Source of the DNA: Taishania sp.
GTDB taxonomy: Bacteria > Bacteroidota > Bacteroidia > Flavobacteriales_D > Crocinitomicaceae
Length of the DNA stretch: 64,000 nt
Assembly: GCA_030150045.1 (NCBI GenBank)
Contig: JASLGM010000028.1
Coordinates: forward strand, 1 to 64,000
Direction of reading: 5' to 3'
Shown here: piece after piece, positions 7,740 to 15,764 of the stretch
Numbering within the stretch: position 1 is the stretch's first letter
Layout of the letters: every line of letters begins with the position of its first letter
Position numbers and translations under genes: made by a program
The notes under the pieces: model-generated
What the model was told of the DNA's origin: nothing
The model's input: the letters and a program-made list of their open reading frames with translations, nothing else
The model's database searches: none

Positions 7740-7792
7740 TAAAAAAATCTTCTGTAAATCAAAATGCAAACACCTTGAATTGACAGAAGATT
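7740..7792 (-). terminator. Terminator of the FAH-family gene
   Basis: On the minus strand AATCTTCTGT pairs perfectly with ACAGAAGATT across a 27-nt loop and runs into T7. The long loop is unusual. Confidence 0.6.
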
Positions 7793-7821
7793 CGAGTGCG
7801 AAGGTTAATCCTTTTCCTTTG

Positions 7822-8433
7822 TTATTTTATATCGAAAGAGAACATTTCTTTATCTTCAATAAAACCTTTTAATTGATCTCCGATATCTGTTTGACCAACT
7901 CCTTCAGGCGTTCCCATATAAATTAAATCGCCCGTTTTCAAGGTTAAAAATTGACTTACATAAGCAATGATTTCGTCAATCTTAAAAATCCAATCAGCGG
8001 TATTACCTTGTTGAACAATTGTTCCGTTTTTCTCTAAACGAAAATTAATTTTATTCATATCAACATCGTTGATAGGCATAAATTGATTGGAAATTGGAGC
8101 ACTGTAATCGAATGATTTGGCTTTCTCCCACGGCAATCCTTTTTCTTTACATTGTTTTTGTAAATCTCTTGCCGTTAAGTCGATACCCAAAGAGAAGGAA
8201 CTGTAATATTTGTGTGCAAATTTCTCGCTGATGTTTTTCCCAACTTTATCGATTTTTACAACAATTTCACATTCATAATGCAACTCTTTACAGAAATTTG
8301 GCATGTAGAACGGATCGTTGTCCTTTAATAGTGCCGTGTCAGGCTTTAGAAAGAATACAGGTTCACTTGGTTTCTCGGCATTCATTTCTTTTGCGTGAGC
8401 AGCAAAATTTCGTCCAATACAAATGATTTTCAT
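7822..8433 (-). CDS. Fumarylacetoacetate hydrolase (FAH) family protein
   Basis: A 203-aa short-form FAH protein. It shows the family features CIGRNFAAHAKE at the start, PVFFLKPDTAL, the metal-binding acidic residues in LHYECEIVVKI, the GIDLTARDLQ block, and the C-terminal GDLIYMGTPEGVG motif. Members hydrolyse or decarboxylate acylpyruvate or beta-diketo acids with Mg2+, and short forms are often acylpyruvases or oxaloacetate decarboxylases. The exact substrate is not visible. It follows the exonuclease gene by 4 bases, so the two probably form one transcript. Confidence 0.88.
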   Translation of the reverse strand: MKIICIGRNFAAHAKEMNAEKPSEPVFFLKPDTALLKDNDPFYMPNFCKELHYECEIVVKIDKVGKNISEKFAHKYYSSFSLGIDLTARDLQKQCKEKGLPWEKAKSFDYSAPISNQFMPINDVDMNKINFRLEKNGTIVQQGNTADWIFKIDEIIAYVSQFLTLKTGDLIYMGTPEGVGQTDIGDQLKGFIEDKEMFSFDIK

Positions 8434-8437
8434 AGAA

Positions 8438-9283
8438 CTATTTGAATTTATTTTGAAGTGCTGCTAGTTTTTGTTCCATCGTTTGATGATTTTGTTCTTT
8501 CGCAGCTTCATTTTCTTTCTTTATTTTTTCCATTTCTCTTTGCAAAGTTTGCTTGGTGTATAATGGAAAGTTTGCGTCTAACATCCAGCCGTAATAACCT
8601 GGTTCCGTCTTGCTTACTTCGCGAAGTGATTTCCCTTTGTGCTTCCCGAAGTTGTAAATAGCTTCGCCTTTTTCGTTCCGTGCAATTCTACCTGCGAAAT
8701 CCAAAATGTCACTCGCTCCGGTTTTTGTAAACTGCGCTAAGTTTTCAATTGTCGGCTCCAATGATTCATAGCGTTCCAATTGTGCTTTTAAGACCTCCCA
8801 AGTTGCCTTTGTGTCATAAAGGGCACTGTGCGCATTGTCAAGCGTTTTTCCGCAATAGAAAGCGTATGCAGCAACCAAAGTACGTTGTTCCATTTTATGG
8901 AAAATGTTTTGAATGTCTACAAACTTTTTTGTGGAAAGATCTATGTTGTGTTTTACACGTAGAAACTCTTCAGCCAACACAGGAATGTCAAATTTATTGG
9001 AATTGTATCCTGCTAAATCAGCATCTGCAATAAACTCAGCAATTTCGTTTGAAAGTTCTGCAAACGTTTTCTCATTTTTCACATCCTCATTTGAAATGCC
9101 ATGGATCGCTGTTGTTTCCGCAGGAATTGACATTTCAGGGTTGACACGTTTATGGTATTCAAGCGTAGAACCATCGGGCATTACTTTAATGATGGCAATT
9201 TCTACAATTCGGTCATTACTAATGTCTAAACCTGTTGTTTCTAAGTCGAAAACCGCTAAAGGGCGTTCCAATACTAATTTCAT
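8438..9283 (-). CDS. DnaQ-like DEDDh 3'-5' exonuclease
   Basis: A 281-aa protein with an exonuclease domain and a DEDDh active site: D13 and E15 in FDLETTGLD, Asp99 in NKFDIPVL, and His152/Asp157 in AHSALYDTKAT. A C-terminal segment of about residues 211-250 (NFGKHKGKSLREV, then YYGWMLDANFP) resembles the DUF3820/ExoX C-terminal domain, and the tail is a charged helix rich in Lys/Glu. It is probably a stand-alone proofreading or repair nuclease rather than the core Pol III epsilon subunit. It starts the two-gene unit with the FAH gene. Confidence 0.88.
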   Translation of the reverse strand: MKLVLERPLAVFDLETTGLDISNDRIVEIAIIKVMPDGSTLEYHKRVNPEMSIPAETTAIHGISNEDVKNEKTFAELSNEIAEFIADADLAGYNSNKFDIPVLAEEFLRVKHNIDLSTKKFVDIQNIFHKMEQRTLVAAYAFYCGKTLDNAHSALYDTKATWEVLKAQLERYESLEPTIENLAQFTKTGASDILDFAGRIARNEKGEAIYNFGKHKGKSLREVSKTEPGYYGWMLDANFPLYTKQTLQREMEKIKKENEAAKEQNHQTMEQKLAALQNKFK

Positions 9284-9344
9284 CTGTGTTGTTTTTTGTT
9301 AAAGATACGAGAAAATAAAACAGCAATAAACGCATTACCGCTCA

Positions 9345-11471
9345 TTATTCAGCGCTAATACTAATATATTGGTAAGGCTTATATTTTTTGTTGTTTCTCG
9401 CATCGTTTTCATAAGATGGACCATTTACTTCCTTTTTATCCACAACTACCTGCACACGATTTGCATAAGGTGTTGCTTGGAAGTAAGTAATCAAATCATA
9501 TTTTATATTCTCTGCACGTAAAGTAGCCAGTTCAATGTTGTTTTCGTATTTCTTTGTAGGAACCTTTGAGGCAGAACTGTTAACGACTAACGTTATATTT
9601 TGCGATGATTTCGCTAAGTTCTCTTCCAGGTCTTTCAAATAGTTACGTAAATCTTTAGACGATGTACTTAGTTTATTTTTATTGTAATTGAAATAATGAA
9701 TGAACGGAGCCGTTTTGTTCGTAATCACCACATTTTGAATGGTGTCGATTTTTGAATCTTTGGGATCTGAAGGAATCACAAACGTGCGTGTTATAGGATC
9801 CAAATACTTCTGAACATCAATTTTTTGTACCGTTTTTATACAATCTGTTTTTATGGTTTCTTCACTGATCACTTTTCCGTCAGTTAAATCTACATACGTT
9901 AAAATGTAGGTCTGACAAGGTTTTAAACCTGACATAAAAACACCATCACGCGCTCGCGGATAAACCATTCGGCTTTTTTGTTTAGGTGTGCAATCTAAAC
10001 AATTGATCTTTACCGCTAGATCTAAATCCTGTGGCAAAGGTGTACCATCTATATTTTCAATGATTCCAGCTAAAATAGCTGTCGGATTGATAGGCAAGAA
10101 GTTGTTTTTGATGCGATAAATGTCTTTCTCTCCTTCTCCAATTTCGCGGTAAGATGTCAAATATCCTTCCAATCCATCAACGGTTGTAGTGTAATAAATA
10201 TCGTCATTTGTACGGTTGAAGGGGAAACCAATATTTTTTGCAGTTTGCCATTTTCCATCAGCAGCACGTTCACTTAGCATGATGTCGTAACCCCCCATCG
10301 AACGATGGTCATTGGTTGCAAAGTATAATTGATCACCAGAAATGGAAATAAAAGGAGAATCATCATCTTGTGGGCCGTTAATTTCAGGACCTAAGTTGAT
10401 GGGTTTTCCCCATTCTCCATCGTCATTTTTTATGCAATAATAAATATCTAAACCACCGTATCCACCTTCTCTGTCCGAAGAGAAAAACAGATATTGACCA
10501 TCTGGAGAGACCATGCAATGGGGCTCCCAAGCATCTGTGTTAATACCTGAGTTATTCAAATGTTCCACATCTCTAAATCGATTGTTTTTAAAGTCACTGT
10601 AATAAATATCACCGTTACCGTCCAAATCTTGATATACATAAATACGACGCTCATCAATAGAAACGGCCATGGTTGCCTCGTTTATTTCTGGTTTACAAAA
10701 AAGTAAACGTACAGGTTCCGTCCAAGTACTGTCAAAATCCAAATACGAAACATAAACATCTTCTGGATATTGATTGGTTTTAGGATCTTTAAATTTTTCA
10801 GTATCGTTATTAAACCATGGGCGACGTGATGTAAAAAACAAGGCCGATCCATCAAAAGAAATCACGGAACTGTAATCGGGGTAAGGGGTGTTGATGTTTC
10901 CTTTAACCAATGACAATTCTATTTCCACAGGCGTTTTCATCAATCGTTCTGCTGTTTCCAGTTGACGTAAACGTAGTTGCGCTTTAGGAATTAATTCTGA
11001 TTTTCGGTTGGATTTTATTAAGAAATCTTCGTAATATTTTTTCGCCTCATCCAATCGTTCTTGATAGTGATAACACTGCCCCAAATGGTACAAAACATCC
11101 GTTGGAGCCGATTGATCTCGGGTCGAAAACATGTCCACATTCGGGTTGATTTTCTGCGTAGCCTTCAAGAAATGTGGAATCGCCTCGTTGTATTTTCGAT
11201 AGCTTTCCAATAAGAAAAATCCCTTTCTATAATTGTAATTTGAGTTGTTTGGATTGATTGTGAGTAGTTTGTCTACCAAAATTTCAGCGTAAAATAAATA
11301 GCCTTCCGCCGTCAACATCGAACAGGTATTTACCAATTGTGATTCGGAAGATTTTTCTGCAAAAACGCGCACGCCTTCTTCAGTCCAAGGACTCGACTTC
11401 GGGGGCTCATTTTGGCTCAAAAGTGGGGTGGATAGTAAGCTGAATAGAAGGAAGTAAAGTGTTTTTTTCAT
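9345..11471 (-). CDS. TPR/PD40 envelope protein with degenerate OmpA-like C-terminus
   Basis: A 708-aa exported protein; Met 11471 begins the signal peptide (KKTLYFLLFSLLSTPLLSQ). A TPR region covers about residues 20-190 (NPNNSNYNYRKGFFLL; YHLGQCYHYQERLDEAKKYY). A PD40 beta-propeller follows to about 450 (SPDGQYLFFSSDREGGYGG; SGDQLYFATNDHRSMGGYD). The C-terminal 120 residues align with the OmpA domain of the next gene but lack the HTDxxG peptidoglycan-binding motif, reading SSASKVPTKKYE, while an Arg (ATLRAEN) remains. The carboxypeptidase-regulatory domain of the paralogue is also missing. It is a close paralogue of 12006-14321 and may be an envelope or T9SS-related scaffold that no longer binds peptidoglycan. 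Confidence 0.82.
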   Translation of the reverse strand: MKKTLYFLLFSLLSTPLLSQNEPPKSSPWTEEGVRVFAEKSSESQLVNTCSMLTAEGYLFYAEILVDKLLTINPNNSNYNYRKGFFLLESYRKYNEAIPHFLKATQKINPNVDMFSTRDQSAPTDVLYHLGQCYHYQERLDEAKKYYEDFLIKSNRKSELIPKAQLRLRQLETAERLMKTPVEIELSLVKGNINTPYPDYSSVISFDGSALFFTSRRPWFNNDTEKFKDPKTNQYPEDVYVSYLDFDSTWTEPVRLLFCKPEINEATMAVSIDERRIYVYQDLDGNGDIYYSDFKNNRFRDVEHLNNSGINTDAWEPHCMVSPDGQYLFFSSDREGGYGGLDIYYCIKNDDGEWGKPINLGPEINGPQDDDSPFISISGDQLYFATNDHRSMGGYDIMLSERAADGKWQTAKNIGFPFNRTNDDIYYTTTVDGLEGYLTSYREIGEGEKDIYRIKNNFLPINPTAILAGIIENIDGTPLPQDLDLAVKINCLDCTPKQKSRMVYPRARDGVFMSGLKPCQTYILTYVDLTDGKVISEETIKTDCIKTVQKIDVQKYLDPITRTFVIPSDPKDSKIDTIQNVVITNKTAPFIHYFNYNKNKLSTSSKDLRNYLKDLEENLAKSSQNITLVVNSSASKVPTKKYENNIELATLRAENIKYDLITYFQATPYANRVQVVVDKKEVNGPSYENDARNNKKYKPYQYISISAE

Positions 11472-11678
11472 TGTTGGTGATGCGTTTATTAAGTACAACA
11501 TTACCACGAAAAATTGACTTTTTATAAGATATTATGTTTTTTTTTCATTTCCAGCCACTTTTTAGATAAAAATGGAATCGAAACATCTAAATACAAGGTG
11601 ATTGATGGGGTTTCAGGAAGAAAATTCAAAGGGTATTAGTGTTTTTATTTTTTTGGATCTTATTTTCTAGGGGCATTT

Positions 11679-11825
11679 GGCAGCCTTTTCGTTTTGCGCG
11701 TTTTAGTAAAGTCATTAAAAGGGGTTCTCTTACTTTTTACCACGTGCTTCCGTTGGTCGCAGTGGTAAATGCGTGATCTCTCCCTTTTCATTTTCTTTAG
11801 CTATCACGCTCCATCCGGGCTGGGA
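11679..11825 (+). repeat. Element A, copy 3 (subfamily I)
   Basis: It begins GGCAGCC and ends CCGGGCTG, which can pair (CAGCC/GGCTG). The central hairpin TTTACCAC/GTGGTAAA (11736-11743 and 11762-11769) encloses the conserved loop GTGCTTCCGTTGGTCGCA. Element B copy 2 follows on the same strand. The unit lies antisense to, and between, two minus-strand genes. Confidence 0.8.
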
Positions 11826-11860
11826 ATCGTAGTAAGTACAAAAGATATACCATGAACTTC

Positions 11861-11961
11861 CGCGTTAGGGATAGGAGTGGAAAGCTTTTTCTTTGAAAAA
11901 CTTGAAGCGGATAGCCCGACTCCTTCACTCCAATTTACTTGGAGTGAAGGAGTAACGCCCT
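11861..11961 (+). repeat. Element B, copy 2 (Flavo-1-like)
   Basis: GCGTTAGGGATAGGAGTGG leads to an AAGCTTTTT/AAAACTT-type hairpin, then AGCGGATAGCCCGAC, a strong 13-bp hairpin (CTCCTTCACTCCA/TGGAGTGAAGGAG) and AACGCCC. GCGTTA and TAACGC close the element. Confidence 0.8.
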
Positions 11962-11989
11962 AAAAAATAAGACCTTCCGAAGAAGGTCC
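11962..11989 (-). terminator. Terminator of the PorE-like gene
   Basis: On the minus strand GACCTTC pairs with GAAGGTC around a TTCG-type tetraloop and is followed by TTATTTTTT. It lies 17 bases after the stop of the gene at 12006 and abuts element B. Confidence 0.75.
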
Positions 11990-12005
11990 ATTTAGTTGTT
12001 TTATC

Positions 12006-14321
12006 TTATTTGAATCGCACAATTTTGAATTCTGTTCTTCTGTTTTCTTGGTGTTCTTCCTCGGTACATTCCACGATTTGTGTGCCTTCGCATTCACAGT
12101 GATTCACTAATACGGACTCGCCATATCCTTTGCCATAGATGCGGGATGGGTCGTCAATTCTTGCTTTTATGTAGCTTGCTGAGGCTTTTGCACGACGGTC
12201 AGAAAGGGAAAGGTTGTAGGCTTTCGATCCGCGGCAATCGGTGTGGGAACCAAGTTCTATAACAATATCTGGATTTTTCTGCATGATTTGAACAATTTTG
12301 TCCAATTCTACACTTGCATCTGGACGTATTGTTGCTTTGTCCAGATCGAAGTAAATCGGATTGATCTCAATCAGTTTGGAAATGTCATCACCTAATTCTA
12401 AACGGTCTAAAGCAAAATTCAAGACATGTTTTTGTTGTTTGTCGAGTTGTATCTGAAACGGTTTTTCTACGACCATGAACGTTTCTTTTTTCAGGTGAAA
12501 AACAATTGAAACGCTATCATTCATTTCTTTTTCCCTTAATAATTCTGTCGTAAAATGTCCATTTTCGTTGGTGAAAAAAGAAGCCAGGGTTTGCCCCGAT
12601 TTTGGATCAATGGCCTTCACTTCAACGCCTTCAATTGGAGTATTCGTTTTACGGTTTACAATATTTCCGCTCAATTGGTAATCGGTTATGAAAACTTCTT
12701 TAATAACTTCGCTGTATTTTTCATTGCAACTGGTGGAAAAGGATTCTTTTTTTATGACCGTATTTTCGTCTTTCATGAAGGTAATGTCGTAGTTACTGCA
12801 AGGTGCGATATCGGAAAGGAAGGCACCATCGCGTTTTCTCAATGAAATTTTTTGTGGCGCATCGTGACAAGTGTTGCATGTCAAAATGATGTGTGCGCTG
12901 TCAGATAATTCTACATCTGAAAAGTTGTGAATATTTCCTTTTAAAATAACGGTGTTTTCTGCGCCCATAAAATCGGATTCAATTTCATAGATGTCTTTTT
13001 CGCCCAATCCATTTTTGCGAAAAGAAGTAAGGTACGCTTTTTTGCCATTTACTGTTGTGGTAAAATACAAGTCATCTCCCGTACTGTTGATAGGATACCC
13101 TAGGTTAATAGGGGGACTCCAGGTATTTTCTTCGTCACGAACGGTAATGAAAATATCGAAACCACCTATACTTTTCGGACCATTACTTGCAAAGTACATT
13201 GTTTTGTTGTCGATGGCCATGAAAGGAGCGTCTTCGTCGTATGCTGTATTGATTTCAGGACCAAGATTGATAGGTAAACTCCAAGAACCATCGGGCATTT
13301 TCACAAGGCGGTAGAGGTCCCTTCCTCCGTAACCACCTGGGCGGTCGGAACTGAAGTAAATATTGTTTCCATCAGGTGTAACTGCGCAATGAGGTTCCCA
13401 ATATTCAGTGTTTAATCCAGGGATGTCTGACTTTTGTAAATGTTGATATTTGTTGTCTTTAAAGTCAGAATAGAAGATATCGCCTCCTCCAGAAATGTCT
13501 TGATAGCTGTATATTCTACGTTCATCTACGCTGACAGAAATGGGAGCTTCGTTGTTGCTAGCTTCACATAAGTCTAATTTTTGTGGTTTTCCCCATGTTC
13601 CTTCGTTGCGCACACTTAAAAAGATGTCTTCGGTGTAATGGTTGAATTTAGGGTCCTTGTAAGGATCTGAAGCGTTGTCGTCCCAAGGTCTTCGAGAAGT
13701 GAAATACAATGATTTTCCGTCTAACGAAACCACGGAAGAATACTCACCATATTCGGTGTTGATGGTTTCTCCAAGATTGAGCACATTTACATTTCGTTTG
13801 TTGTCACATTCTCTACGAGCATTTTGGAGTTGAGTTAATCCAAGTTTTGCTTGTTGCAATAATTCTGATTTTTTTCTGGATATGGAAATGAAGTGATTGT
13901 AAGCATCTTCAGCTTTGTCAAATTCTTCGTTCCAATGGTATGCTTTTGCGAGGTGAAAATAGACGTCGGCTGGAGCGTTTGTTTCCTTAGAGGAATACAT
14001 GTCACAGTTGTTATTCACTTTCTGTTTTGCAATTTCGAGGTGCTTAATTGCACCATCGAAATTGCTTGCAGAATGAAGAAGAATAAATCCTTTTCTATAA
14101 TTATAGTTTGCGTTTTCAGGTTTCAGGGTCAATAATTTGTCAACAACAATTTCAGAGAAGAAAAAAAAATCTTCTTGCAACATGCGTGAAGCTTCCACGA
14201 CGAGTTGTTGTTCATTTGCGTTATTGACCATTTCCCTAACGCTCTTTTCTGTAACTTTTTGACCGAATGCGGGCATTACGGCACACAAGAGTACACTTGC
14301 TATAAAAAAGCATGCTTTCAT
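12006..14321 (-). CDS. PorE-like TPR/PD40/CRD/OmpA envelope protein
   Basis: A 771-aa exported protein with signal peptide FFIASVLLCAVMPAFGQ. Domains in order: TPR (about 25-190), PD40 beta-propeller (about 195-470, with TPDGNNIYFSSDRPGGYGG and DNKTMYFASNGPKSIGG), a carboxypeptidase-regulatory domain (about 570-640, YQLSGNIVNRKTNTPIEGVEV), and a complete OmpA peptidoglycan-binding domain. The OmpA domain contains YFDLDKATIRPDASVELD, the ELGSHTDCRGS motif and SLSDRRAKA, so the diaminopimelate-binding Asp and Arg are present. This is the architecture described for PorE of the T9SS, although other paralogues share it. It likely anchors an outer-membrane complex to peptidoglycan. A paralogue lies downstream. 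Confidence 0.82.
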   Translation of the reverse strand: MKACFFIASVLLCAVMPAFGQKVTEKSVREMVNNANEQQLVVEASRMLQEDFFFFSEIVVDKLLTLKPENANYNYRKGFILLHSASNFDGAIKHLEIAKQKVNNNCDMYSSKETNAPADVYFHLAKAYHWNEEFDKAEDAYNHFISISRKKSELLQQAKLGLTQLQNARRECDNKRNVNVLNLGETINTEYGEYSSVVSLDGKSLYFTSRRPWDDNASDPYKDPKFNHYTEDIFLSVRNEGTWGKPQKLDLCEASNNEAPISVSVDERRIYSYQDISGGGDIFYSDFKDNKYQHLQKSDIPGLNTEYWEPHCAVTPDGNNIYFSSDRPGGYGGRDLYRLVKMPDGSWSLPINLGPEINTAYDEDAPFMAIDNKTMYFASNGPKSIGGFDIFITVRDEENTWSPPINLGYPINSTGDDLYFTTTVNGKKAYLTSFRKNGLGEKDIYEIESDFMGAENTVILKGNIHNFSDVELSDSAHIILTCNTCHDAPQKISLRKRDGAFLSDIAPCSNYDITFMKDENTVIKKESFSTSCNEKYSEVIKEVFITDYQLSGNIVNRKTNTPIEGVEVKAIDPKSGQTLASFFTNENGHFTTELLREKEMNDSVSIVFHLKKETFMVVEKPFQIQLDKQQKHVLNFALDRLELGDDISKLIEINPIYFDLDKATIRPDASVELDKIVQIMQKNPDIVIELGSHTDCRGSKAYNLSLSDRRAKASASYIKARIDDPSRIYGKGYGESVLVNHCECEGTQIVECTEEEHQENRRTEFKIVRFK

Positions 14322-14363
14322 AAAATGTAGTATGTAGTAGTTGGCTTATTTTTCTTGATCGGA

Positions 14364-15695
14364 TTAGATTTCTCTATTCGGATCAAAAGCTTCTAAGTAA
14401 TCAGCAACTCGGCGCACAAATTGACCTCCTAAAGCTCCGTCTACCACACGGTGGTCGTAAGAGTGAGATAAGAACATTTTGTGACGGATTCCGATGAAAT
14501 CTCCATCTGGTGTTTCAATAACAGCTGGTAATTTGCGGATGGCTCCAAGTGCTAAAATCGCTACTTGCGGTTGGTTGATAATAGGAGTTCCCATTACGTT
14601 TCCAAAAGTACCTACGTTTGTAACAGTGTATGTTCCACCTTGGATATCCTCTGGTTTCAATTGGTTGTTACGCGCGCTATTTGCTAATTGGTTTACACGT
14701 TTTGTAATGCCAACAAGATTCAATTGATCTGCATTTTTAATTACAGGAACAATTAAATTTCCAGATGGAAGTGCAGTTGCCATTCCAATATTAATTTCCT
14801 TACGACGGATGATTTGGTTTCCAGACACAGCTACATTTATCATAGGGAAATCTTTAATTGCTTTTGCAATCGCTTCCATAAAGATAGGTGTGAAAGTAAT
14901 GTTTTCACCTTCGCGTTTTTTGTATTGGTCTTTGATTTTATTTCTCCAGTTTACAATGTTTGTTACGTCTGCTTCAACAAATGAAGTAACGTGAGGAGAA
15001 ACATGTTTAGACATAACCATGTGTTCCGCAATGATTTTTCTCATGCGATCCATTTCAATGATTTCGTCTCCTGGATTAGGAACGACTACTGGTTCTTTGA
15101 TGTTTGCTAAGAAACCTGAACCTTGTGCAGGAGCTGGAGTTGCCACTTTTGGAGCCGCTGCTACTGGAGCTGCTACTGCAACTGGAGCTATTGTACGGTT
15201 TTCTAAATAAGCTAAAATATCTTTTTTGGTAACACGTCCACTTTGGCCTGTACCATTGATGTTTTCTAATTCTGAAAGAGCAATATTTTCTTTTTCAGCA
15301 ATACTTTTAACCAATGGAGAAAAGAATTTATCACTTGTAGCAAAATCAATAGCAGCACTTGTTTGAGCAATTGCTGTATCTACTGCTTGTTGTGCCACTT
15401 CTACTGGAGTTGCTGCTGCTGTGCTTGCTGAACCTGCTGCAGGAGCATCTGATCCATCTGTTGAAATAACAGCAATAACATCACCCACTTGCGCCACTTG
15501 ATCAACTTCAAATAAACGCTCAATCAAGGTACCTTCAGCCTCTGACGGTAATTCGTTGTCCACTTTGTCTGTAGCAACTTCTACTAAAGGTTCATCTAAT
15601 TGAACTTTATCCCCAACGTTTTTTAACCAGTTGGTAATTGTTGCTTCTGTAACACTTTCCCCCATTTTTGGGAGTCTAATCTCTACTCTTGCCAT
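14364..15695 (-). CDS. 2-oxoacid dehydrogenase E2 (dihydrolipoamide acyltransferase)
   Basis: A 443-aa protein with one lipoyl domain (residues 1-77, lipoylated Lys44 in EVATDKVDNEL), an Ala/Pro linker, a peripheral-subunit-binding domain (about 127-162, FFSPLVKSIAEKENI and GTGQSGRVTKKDILAYL), a second Ala/Pro linker, and the catalytic acyltransferase domain (about 215-440) with its HSYDHRVVDG active site (His415, Asp419). A single lipoyl domain and the linker composition fit the branched-chain or generic E2 of Bacteroidota rather than a succinyl-type enzyme. E1 genes are not in the window; a lipoamide dehydrogenase is at 32523. Acyl specificity is uncertain. Confidence 0.93.
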   Translation of the reverse strand: MARVEIRLPKMGESVTEATITNWLKNVGDKVQLDEPLVEVATDKVDNELPSEAEGTLIERLFEVDQVAQVGDVIAVISTDGSDAPAAGSASTAAATPVEVAQQAVDTAIAQTSAAIDFATSDKFFSPLVKSIAEKENIALSELENINGTGQSGRVTKKDILAYLENRTIAPVAVAAPVAAAPKVATPAPAQGSGFLANIKEPVVVPNPGDEIIEMDRMRKIIAEHMVMSKHVSPHVTSFVEADVTNIVNWRNKIKDQYKKREGENITFTPIFMEAIAKAIKDFPMINVAVSGNQIIRRKEINIGMATALPSGNLIVPVIKNADQLNLVGITKRVNQLANSARNNQLKPEDIQGGTYTVTNVGTFGNVMGTPIINQPQVAILALGAIRKLPAVIETPDGDFIGIRHKMFLSHSYDHRVVDGALGGQFVRRVADYLEAFDPNREI

Positions 15696-15730
15696 AATAT
15701 ATTTTGCTAGCGGTGTTGATAAAACCAGTA

Positions 15731-15760
15731 CAAAAATAACTTAAAAATCGGTTTATCAAA
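15731..15760 (-). promoter_or_regulatory. Promoter of the E2 gene
   Basis: The minus strand has TTTG (15760-15757), an 18-nt spacer and TATTTTTG (15738-15731), about 35 bases before the ATG at 15695. Confidence 0.55.
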
Positions 15761-15764
15761 TACC

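Noticed and set aside
8913..9302. 129-codon plus-strand frame
   Set aside because: Fully antisense to the DEDDh exonuclease gene, whose motifs are certain.
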